The notes under the pieces: generated by a model | The model's input: only the letters and a program-made list of their open reading frames with translations | Told to the model about the DNA's origin: nothing | Databases searched by the model: none | Shown here: piece by piece, positions 32,699-38,849 of the stretch | How positions within the stretch are numbered: the first letter of the stretch is position 1 | Layout: each line of letters begins with the position of its first letter | Translations under genes and position numbers: made by a program | Assembly: GCA_013373125.1 (NCBI GenBank) | Contig: JABXIK010000094.1 | Coordinates: 1-38,849, forward strand | Source: Gammaproteobacteria bacterium | GTDB taxonomy: Bacteria; Pseudomonadota; Gammaproteobacteria; Pseudomonadales; Oceanobacteraceae | DNA: 38,849 bases | Reading direction: 5' to 3'

Positions 32699-34888
32699 TT
32701 ACTTGATGCCTTGTACTTCTTTGAACTTCAAGCGGTAAGCGTGAAGTAGTGGCTCAGTGTAACCAGATGGTTGCTCTTTGCCTTTGAAGATCAAGTCAGA
32801 CGCAGCTTGGAAAGCAATGGTGTTGAAGTTTGGCGCCATTGGGATGTAGTGTGGGTCGTTTGCGTTTTGACCGTCTACTACTGCTGCCATGCGCTTCAAG
32901 CTTTCTTCAACTTGTTCTTGAGTGCAGATGCCGTGCTCTAACCAGTTAGCTACGTGCTGAGAAGAGATACGCAGTGTTGCGCGGTCTTCCATTAGGCCAA
33001 CGTTGTTGATGTCTGGCACTTTAGAACAGCCAACACCTTGGTCAACCCAACGTACAACGTAACCTAGGATGCCCTGACAGTTGTTGTCGATTTCGTTTTG
33101 GATGAACTCAGGGGTTAACGCATCGATTTGCTCTTGAGTCATTAATGGAATGGTCAAGATGTCATCTACGTTAGCGTGTTCACGAGTCTTAAGGCCGTTT
33201 TGCACTTCAAATACGTTAACCATGTGGTAGTGGATGGCGTGTAGTGTTGCAGCCGTTGGAGATGGCGTCCAAGCGGTGTTGGCACCGGCTTTTGGATGGC
33301 CAATTTTTTGCTCCATCATCATGCCCATTTCATCAGGGATAGGCCACATGCCTTTACCGATTTGCGCACGACCTTGTAGGCCAGTTTCTAGACCTGTGTC
33401 TACGTTCCAGTCTTCGTATGCATTGATCCAGGTTTGTTGCTTCATGATGGTTTTCGCAACAAAAGGACCCGCCAGCATGGAGGTGTGTAGCTCGTCACCA
33501 GTACGGTCTAGGAAGCCTGTGTTGATGAATACAACGCGGTCTTTAGCGGCACGGATACATTCTTTTAGGTTAACGGTAGTGCGACGCTCTTCGTCCATGA
33601 TGCCCATTTTCATGGTGAAACGTGGCAGGCCAAGTGCGTCTTCAACGCGACCGAATAACTCGTTAGCAAACGCCACTTCTTCAGGGCCGTGCATCTTAGG
33701 TTTAACGATGTTCACAGAACCGGTAGTCGAGTTTTGGAATGGGCTGTTGCCTTTAAGGTCGTGGATAGCGATCAAAGTAGTGATCACGCCGTCCATGATG
33801 CCTTCTGGGATTTCAGAGCCATCTTCTAAAAGGATCGCAGGGTTAGTCATTAGATGACCAACGTTACGTACGAACAACATAGAGCGGCCTTTCAGTTTGA
33901 AAGTGTTGCCGTCTAGGCCGTTGAATTCACGGTCAGCGTTCATGGTACGAGTGAAGGTTTTACCGCCTTTGGTCACTTCTTCCGCTAGGTCGCCTTTCAT
34001 TAGGCCTAACCAGTTGCCGTAAGTTACCACTTTGTCAGCTGCGTCTACGGCGGCTACAGAGTCTTCGCAGTCCATGATGGTGGTTAGGGCAGATTCCATT
34101 ACCACGTCTTTGATGCCTGCGGCATCAGTAGAACCCACTGGGCTAGAAGGATCGATTACGATTTCTAGGTGTAGACCGTTGTTTTTTAGCAAGATAGAAG
34201 TCGGGGCAGAGATGTCGCCAGTGAAACCAACTAGTTTCTCTTCTTCTTTAAGGCCAGTAGTAGAACCGTCAGCCAAAGTTACAACTAATTTACCATCTAC
34301 GATTGCGTAGTTGGTGGTGCCAACGTGTGAACCGTTTGCTAATGGGGCTGCTGTGTCTAATACGCCACGAGCGTATGCAATTACTTTGTCGCCACGTACT
34401 TTGTTGTAACCGCCAGTGCCTTTTTCAGCGCCGCCTTCTTCAGAGATAACGGTGGTGCCGTAAGCCGCATCGTATAAAGAACCCCAGCGAGCGTTAGAGG
34501 CGTTTAGGGCGAAACGGGCGTTCATTACAGGTACTACTAGCTGTGGGCCAGCCATTTCTGCGATTTCTGGCTCAACGTTGGCAGTAGTGGCTTCGAAGTC
34601 GGCGCCTTCTTCAACTAGGTAACCGATTTCTTGTAGGAATGCTTTGTATTCAGCAAAGTTTAGAGGCTGACCTTTATGCTCAGTGTGGTAAGCATCGATC
34701 TTAGCTTGTAGATCATCACGCTTAGCTAGTAGCGCTTTGTTTTTAGGCGCTAGTTCGTTGGCGATGGCGCTGAACTCAGACCAGAATTTGTCTTGGTCGA
34801 TACCAGTACCCGGGATAGCTTTTTCATTAACAAAATCAAAAAGTTCTTTTGCGACTTGTAGGCCGCCAACTTGAATGCGATCAGTCAT
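32699..34888 (-). CDS. glcB: Malate synthase G
   Basis: Condenses glyoxylate with acetyl-CoA to malate, completing the glyoxylate shunt begun by AceA. The 729 residues fit the G isoform (E. coli 723) rather than the A form (about 530). Recognisable segments are [17 protein letters not shown] near 270-286, the glyoxylate-site region with [16 protein letters not shown], and a C-terminal [14 protein letters not shown]. It is monocistronic, ending in a strong terminator, and divergent from the DUF1289 gene. Its 3' flank is the right border of the accessory region. Confidence 0.97.
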   Translation of the reverse strand: MTDRIQVGGLQVAKELFDFVNEKAIPGTGIDQDKFWSEFSAIANELAPKNKALLAKRDDLQAKIDAYHTEHKGQPLNFAEYKAFLQEIGYLVEEGADFEATTANVEPEIAEMAGPQLVVPVMNARFALNASNARWGSLYDAAYGTTVISEEGGAEKGTGGYNKVRGDKVIAYARGVLDTAAPLANGSHVGTTNYAIVDGKLVVTLADGSTTGLKEEEKLVGFTGDISAPTSILLKNNGLHLEIVIDPSSPVGSTDAAGIKDVVMESALTTIMDCEDSVAAVDAADKVVTYGNWLGLMKGDLAEEVTKGGKTFTRTMNADREFNGLDGNTFKLKGRSMLFVRNVGHLMTNPAILLEDGSEIPEGIMDGVITTLIAIHDLKGNSPFQNSTTGSVNIVKPKMHGPEEVAFANELFGRVEDALGLPRFTMKMGIMDEERRTTVNLKECIRAAKDRVVFINTGFLDRTGDELHTSMLAGPFVAKTIMKQQTWINAYEDWNVDTGLETGLQGRAQIGKGMWPIPDEMGMMMEQKIGHPKAGANTAWTPSPTAATLHAIHYHMVNVFEVQNGLKTREHANVDDILTIPLMTQEQIDALTPEFIQNEIDNNCQGILGYVVRWVDQGVGCSKVPDINNVGLMEDRATLRISSQHVANWLEHGICTQEQVEESLKRMAAVVDGQNANDPHYIPMAPNFNTIAFQAASDLIFKGKEQPSGYTEPLLHAYRLKFKEVQGIK

Positions 34889-35033
34889 TGTATGCCTCAG
34901 TTATATGCCAAACTATGGTTGAATTTTTATCCATGAGTTTCGCGGTTGTGCTGTGATGTTGACTAGGTTTAGAACACACACAGGCGAAAAAAGAGGGCCA
35001 GATTCTACACGAAAAAAAACATAATCCATAGTT

Positions 35034-35056
35034 ATATACCATATAGTGGGTATAAT
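35034..35056. promoter_or_regulatory. Inverted repeat and -10-like box in the glcB/DUF1289 spacer
   Basis: TATACC and GGTATA are inverted arms 8 bp apart, and a TATAAT (35051-35056) overlaps the right arm on the plus strand. It could be an operator over the promoter of the DUF1289 gene; no good -35 box is visible. Confidence 0.3.
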
Positions 35057-35133
35057 CCTGACTTATGGTTTTAAGTGCTTGGCGGCCCTGAATCCCTAGG
35101 TTAGACTGGTCTAAATAATAAAATTGATCAAAT

Positions 35134-35373
35134 ATGCAACAAGTCGAACTCTTTCCAGTCCCCAATCCTTGTGTCGGTGTTTGTCAAAGTAACGCTAAGG
35201 GTTATTGCATGGGTTGTTTGCGTTCTCGAACGGAGCGCCAGAAATGGAATGACATGATGCCAGCAGAAAAGATGCGCGTACTGGACTTGTGTAAGTTACG
35301 CAAAGAGAAGGTGGCGGCGATTCTCAAACAACAGCAAGCACAGCTTAAAGAACAGCAAAACTCTGAGTCCTAA
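35134..35373 (+). CDS. DUF1289 cysteine-rich small protein
   Basis: A 79-residue protein with four cysteines at 13, 17, 25 and 28 (PCVGVCQ, then YCMGCLRS), the DUF1289 pattern, which suggests a bound metal or iron-sulfur cluster. The C-terminus is a helix rich in Gln and Lys (KQQQAQLKEQQN). The function is unknown. It is divergent from glcB and convergent with the NAD(P)-binding protein gene 11 bp away. Confidence 0.9.
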   Translation: MQQVELFPVPNPCVGVCQSNAKGYCMGCLRSRTERQKWNDMMPAEKMRVLDLCKLRKEKVAAILKQQQAQLKEQQNSES

Positions 35374-35384
35374 TCTCTTTTTAA

Positions 35385-36044
35385 TTAATCTCTAAACAGC
35401 GCATGACCTTCTAATACTCGACATCCCGTTTTATCGCTTTCTTGTGTGGCAAGCTTGGCCAAGACATCAGCCACTTTTAGCATGTGGATGGGTTTGTACT
35501 TTTTGAGTGGGCCAGCCATAAAAGGGCTAATGATCTGGCTGGCGATGGTGCCAAGGTATTCGCCTAAGCGAAATTCTTGTCGCGGGCCTAATAACAGGCT
35601 TGGTCGAATCAACCAAAGATGGTCCCAGTTCATCTGCGCTAAATCATGCTCTAGTTGGCCTTTTACCGATAGATAAAAGTTGTTGCTAAGGCGATTAGCG
35701 CCCACGGAACTGATGCAAGCGAATTGTGAGCAATCTTGTACTTGTGCCCATTGGGCAAATTTTAAGGCATATTCGTGGTCGACTTTTTTGAAGGCGTCTT
35801 GGTTGCCGGCTGTTTTAATGGTCGTTCCTAAGCAGCAATAAGCCATGTGAAATGGGGTAGGAATTTGAGTTCTATCTAGGTCGTCAAAATTCACCACCAC
35901 TTGAATGACTCTGTCAGGCAAAAGAGGGCTAATTTGCCTGACGAGTGCATAAATAGGGGTATTTGGATTGCGTGCAACTAAATTTTCAGCAAGTCTTCTG
36001 CCTACTTCGCCGGTGGCGCCTGCAATCACAATCCCTTTATTCAT
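35385..36044 (-). CDS. NAD(P)-binding Rossmann protein (SDR-like, HTATIP2/YbjT type)
   Basis: A 219-residue protein opening with the dinucleotide-binding motif GATGEVGRRLAENL at about 9-22. CCLGTT near 70 and ISSVGAN near 111-117 are followed by a Ser/Tyr/Lys-like YLSVKGQLEHDL, then RPSLLLGPR. This is the pattern of atypical short-chain dehydrogenases that bind NAD(P). The substrate is unknown. It overlaps the upstream TerB-like gene by 8 bp, so the two are co-translated. Confidence 0.85.
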   Translation of the reverse strand: MNKGIVIAGATGEVGRRLAENLVARNPNTPIYALVRQISPLLPDRVIQVVVNFDDLDRTQIPTPFHMAYCCLGTTIKTAGNQDAFKKVDHEYALKFAQWAQVQDCSQFACISSVGANRLSNNFYLSVKGQLEHDLAQMNWDHLWLIRPSLLLGPRQEFRLGEYLGTIASQIISPFMAGPLKKYKPIHMLKVADVLAKLATQESDKTGCRVLEGHALFRD

Positions 36045-36480
36045 GGGCGTTCAGCGCGATTTGTTTGCATTGCATGAACTCGCTGTGGCGAAGGTGCAAT
36101 AAGTCTGCAATTTTACGAATGGTGTGTTCTTCGTACTTGTCGATATGGTCATCAGCCAATGAAATTCGCCATAAACGGGTGGTTAATTCCAGTTTTTCTT
36201 CCAACGATAAGACGCTGTTTAGGTGGCTAGTGAACTGATGCAGTGACACTGCATGGTCAACTTCTTGTTCGGCCGTTTCGATCAGGCTGACACATTCTTG
36301 CGTGGTTAGACCGGTGTGCGCTTTAAGTACTTCTGGCAGGGCAAGCTTCTCATCTTGAGTGATGGAGTCATCAGCAAGGGCAACCTCAACCATTAAGGCT
36401 GCGGTTGCTCTTTCTGTGTCATTGCTTGGTTGTGGTGTTGCTTCTGAGTTTTTGAACCAGTCCAGTATGTGTTTAAACAT
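36037..36480 (-). CDS. TerB-like protein
   Basis: A 147-residue soluble helical protein with two acidic TerB-type repeats: AALMVEVALADDSITQDEK at about 27-45 and RISLADDHIDKYEEHTIRK at about 104-122, each with the DD-x-I-x-x-x-E metal-binding pattern. Single TerB-domain proteins occur outside tellurite operons; no other ter gene is here, so a tellurite role is unlikely. It lies 2 bp from the transaldolase gene and overlaps the next gene. Confidence 0.85.
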   Translation of the reverse strand: MFKHILDWFKNSEATPQPSNDTERATAALMVEVALADDSITQDEKLALPEVLKAHTGLTTQECVSLIETAEQEVDHAVSLHQFTSHLNSVLSLEEKLELTTRLWRISLADDHIDKYEEHTIRKIADLLHLRHSEFMQCKQIALNAHE

Positions 36481-36482
36481 GA

Positions 36483-37448
36483 TTACGCTGGCTCCTTAAC
36501 CGATAGATATTCGTTTGTAAGTAGCTCTTCCAGAGAGATTAGGTCTTTGGTGAAGTTACGGATACCTTCGGCTAATTTTTCTGTGGCCATGGCGTCTTGA
36601 TTTAGGTGCCAGCGGAATTGGGATTCGCTTAATTCTGGCCACTTTTCTTCTGTGGTTGTGTTGGCTGGTGACAGTACGCGGCTTAACGGGCTGTCATCTT
36701 CATTTAGTGCATTTAATAAGTCTGGCGAGATGGTGAGTTTGTCGCAGCCAGCAAGGCATTCGATTTCTTCTGTGTTGCGGAAGCTCGCGCCCATAACAAT
36801 GGTGTTGTAGTCATGGGTTTTGAAGTATTCATAAATGCGGCTAACAGAAATGACGCCTGGGTCTTGAGCGCCAGGGTAGTGATCAACACCTTCGGCTTTT
36901 TTGTACCAATCTAAAATGCGACCCACGAATGGGCTGATCAGGGTGATGTTGGCTTGGGCGCAAGCAATGGCTTGGGCAATATTAAAGAGAAGGGTGAGGT
37001 TACATTTAATGCCTTCCTCTTCGAGTACTTTGGCGGCTTGTATGCCTTCCCAAGTGGATGCGATTTTAATCAAGATACGATCGCGCTCAACGCCGGCATC
37101 TTCATATAACGCGACGAGTCGGCGGGCTTTATTAACGGTTGCGATTGTGTCGAAGGAAAGTCGAGCATCCACTTCGGTAGACACATAGCCAGGTACAATT
37201 TTTAAAATCTCGATACCCAGTTTAACGGACACCATGTCTAAGGTGTTTTCTAATAGGTCGCCCGGTTGGGATTGTGCCCATTGTGCGGCGTCTTGAATTA
37301 AAGGTCGATACTGTTCAAGTTGCGCTGCTTTATAAACAAGGGAAGGGTTGGTGGTGGCGTCTTCTGGTAGGTAGCGTTTGATGGCTTCGATGTCGCCTGT
37401 ATCTGCTACCACTGATGTCATGGTTTTTAATTGTTCTAGTTTGTTCAT
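36483..37448 (-). CDS. tal: Transaldolase (TalB type)
   Basis: Pentose-phosphate enzyme that transfers a dihydroxyacetone unit from sedoheptulose-7-phosphate to glyceraldehyde-3-phosphate. The 321 residues match the 317-residue E. coli Tal[12 protein letters not shown] is at 31-41, the Schiff-base lysine is Lys128 in [12 protein letters not shown], and TLLFNIAQA follows. It heads an apparent tal-terB-NAD(P)-binding operon with gaps of 2 bp and an 8-bp overlap. Confidence 0.96.
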   Translation of the reverse strand: MNKLEQLKTMTSVVADTGDIEAIKRYLPEDATTNPSLVYKAAQLEQYRPLIQDAAQWAQSQPGDLLENTLDMVSVKLGIEILKIVPGYVSTEVDARLSFDTIATVNKARRLVALYEDAGVERDRILIKIASTWEGIQAAKVLEEEGIKCNLTLLFNIAQAIACAQANITLISPFVGRILDWYKKAEGVDHYPGAQDPGVISVSRIYEYFKTHDYNTIVMGASFRNTEEIECLAGCDKLTISPDLLNALNEDDSPLSRVLSPANTTTEEKWPELSESQFRWHLNQDAMATEKLAEGIRNFTKDLISLEELLTNEYLSVKEPA

Positions 37449-37543
37449 GATACCGCTATTTCCGTGTCGATAATCACCTTACTTTGTTGAAAATGGCAGG
37501 TAATGTCAACTGAGAAGCGTGGCTGTAGCGATATTGTGCTGGG

Positions 37544-38545
37544 CTAACTGGCTGGTTCGTCCGGCATCATGGCAAGGGCTGCTTCCACGGTTTCGATGCC
37601 AGCGGTTTTCTTGTATGCCTCTTCACTTAAATGACGGCGGAATTGACGACTGCCTGCCTCACCATTGAAAAGCCCAAGAATGTGGCGAGTGATATAGGCC
37701 AGTTTGCTGCGATCTTCACTTAAATGTTGCTCGATATACGGGTAAAGACTGCGCACGATGTCTTTCTTGTTTTTGATGCTGGCAGGGTGGTCATAGAACT
37801 CGCTGTCCACATCTAAAAGTACAGATGGATTATGGTATGCCTCTCGACCCAGCATGACGCCATCGCAGTAGGTTAATGCGTCGTGAATTTGCTCGTAGTT
37901 GGTCAGGCCGCCATTTAATAAAACTTCTAACTGTGGAAAGTCCTGTTTAATTTGGGCAACCACTTCGTATTTTAATGGTGGAATTTCACGGTTCTCTTTA
38001 GGTGATAGACCTTGAAGAATGGCTTTGCGTGCATGAATGATGAAGGTTTCACAACCGGTTTTTGCCACGGTATCCACAAAGTGGTGGAGTTCTTCATAGC
38101 TGTCTTGATCATCAATGCCGATACGGTGCTTAACGGTCACAGGAATGTCCACAGCATCTTGCATGGCTTTGATGCAATCGGCCACAAGATTAGGATGGCC
38201 CATTAAAACGGCTCCGATCATGTTGTTTTGCACACGATCGCTAGGGCAGCCCACATTTAGGTTCACTTCGTCGTAACCAAAGTCTTGGGCGATTTTTGCG
38301 CATTGAGCTAGTTCTGCTGGATTGCTACCGCCAAGTTGCAAGGCAACTGGGTGCTCTTCTTCGTTGAAGTTTAAAAATCGTTCTGGGCCACCTTGTCCAT
38401 GAATAATGGCACCTGTGGTGACCATTTCTGTGTATAGCAGCGCTTCTTTTGATAGTTGGCGCCAGAAATAACGGCAATGCTTATCGGACCAATCCATCAT
38501 TGGGGCGGTGGAGAATGTGCGTTTGATGGATCGGGTGTTGGACAT
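37544..38545 (-). CDS. dusA: tRNA-dihydrouridine synthase A
   Basis: FMN enzyme that reduces U20/U20a in tRNA. The 333 residues begin with the flavin-site segment APMMDWSDKHCRYF typical of DusA. The catalytic cysteine is Cys100 in LNVGCPSDRVQ, followed by KHRIGIDD, LNGGL and the GREAYHNP segment. It has a 95-bp spacer to transaldolase and follows the EAL-domain gene on the same strand. Confidence 0.96.
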   Translation of the reverse strand: MSNTRSIKRTFSTAPMMDWSDKHCRYFWRQLSKEALLYTEMVTTGAIIHGQGGPERFLNFNEEEHPVALQLGGSNPAELAQCAKIAQDFGYDEVNLNVGCPSDRVQNNMIGAVLMGHPNLVADCIKAMQDAVDIPVTVKHRIGIDDQDSYEELHHFVDTVAKTGCETFIIHARKAILQGLSPKENREIPPLKYEVVAQIKQDFPQLEVLLNGGLTNYEQIHDALTYCDGVMLGREAYHNPSVLLDVDSEFYDHPASIKNKKDIVRSLYPYIEQHLSEDRSKLAYITRHILGLFNGEAGSRQFRRHLSEEAYKKTAGIETVEAALAMMPDEPAS

Positions 38546-38591
38546 GGGTAAATAGCCTTGATTTAAGGCGGCGCATTTTAGCGTATTTTGA

Positions 38592-38849
38592 TTATTGGGT
38601 CATTACCTGCTTCAGCAGTGAGTTGAACTGCTCAGCGGGTACAGGGCGGCTGAAATGATAGCCTTGGCACATGTCGCAGCCCATGTCTTTAAGTAGTTTG
38701 TAGCAGCGTTCTGATTCCACCCCTTCGGCGACAACACTCATGCCTAAGTTATGGGCCATGTGGATGGCGGTTTGTACTAGAACTTGGTTTTGGTTGTCAT
38801 CTTCAAGATTAAGAATAAAGGTTTTATCTATTTTTAATTCGTTGGCCGG
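38592..38849 (-). CDS. EAL-domain protein, C-terminal part only
   Basis: The last 85 residues of a cyclic di-GMP phosphodiesterase-type EAL domain, cut by the window edge. LKIDKTF, MSVVAEGVES and the final QGYHFSRPVP segment are present, which include the conserved Lys and the glutamate of the AEGVE motif. Whether a GGDEF or sensor domain lies upstream cannot be seen. It forms a possible counterpart to the diguanylate cyclase at 21.9-23.5 kb. Confidence 0.88.
   Translation of the reverse strand, partial: PANELKIDKTFILNLEDDNQNQVLVQTAIHMAHNLGMSVVAEGVESERCYKLLKDMGCDMCQGYHFSRPVPAEQFNSLLKQVMTQ

Noticed and set aside
33234..33857. A 207-codon plus-strand frame opposite glcB
   Set aside because: It lies wholly inside the malate synthase G gene, has no family resemblance and has the biased composition of an antisense shadow.
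36037..36480. A tellurite-resistance operon around the TerB-like gene
   Set aside because: Only one TerB-like gene is present, and its neighbours are transaldolase and an NAD(P)-binding protein.

Overview
The window looks like a chromosomal segment of a marine gammaproteobacterium, probably of the Oceanospirillales or a relative. Support comes from the conserved cysS/ppiB/lpxH neighbourhood, a long Pseudomonas-type isocitrate lyase, malate synthase G, an AlkJ-like GMC alcohol dehydrogenase and moderate GC. No rRNA or tRNA gene was seen, so the genus is an inference only.

Layout. 1-4.4 kb is housekeeping: lpxH (cut by the window edge) and ppiB on the minus strand, glnS and cysS on the plus strand. 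4.4-9.5 kb is a compact ethanolamine/ammonium block: an AraC-type regulator (eutR-like) divergent from eutB-eutC, then an Amt-type ammonium transporter and a previously hidden 54-residue membrane protein 2 bp behind it. 9.5-12.6 kb holds isocitrate lyase (aceA) and a divergent LysR regulator; the aceA 3' end is followed by two imperfect tandem copies of its tail, each with a terminator. 12.7-20.7 kb is a tightly coupled run: a 945-residue lipoprotein, an outer-membrane beta-barrel candidate, an ExeA/GspA-like ATPase with a peptidoglycan-binding end, a GspB-like protein and the helicase DinG. 20.7-26.3 kb has a TetR/GST divergent pair with a palindromic operator, a CHASE4-like GGDEF diguanylate cyclase, a DUF2061 membrane protein, an unknown protein and a GMC oxidoreductase.

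26.4-32.5 kb is the accessory region. It is a cluster of integron gene cassettes without a visible integrase (a CALIN). Six attC-like sites separate AT-rich single-gene cassettes: an ankyrin-repeat protein, unknown proteins (two with signal peptides, one membrane-anchored) and a phospholipid-scramblase-like protein. In three cassettes the stop codon is the TAA of the attC R'' box. A REP-associated tyrosine transposase (RAYT) lies in reverse orientation inside the array. A 50-bp hairpin-bearing repeat occurs twice, each time ending at the GTTA core just before a cassette. A ParE/Phd-type toxin-antitoxin pair closes the region, next to what may be a scar of the glcB 3' end.

32.6-38.8 kb returns to core genes: malate synthase G (glcB), a DUF1289 protein, an NAD(P)-binding protein, a TerB-like protein, transaldolase, dusA and the C-terminal end of an EAL-domain protein.

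Functional links. EutBC would yield acetaldehyde and ammonia; the Amt transporter could recapture ammonia and AceA/GlcB would assimilate the two-carbon product. The lipoprotein/barrel/GspAB operon looks like an envelope-assembly module. The cassette array is the variable cargo.
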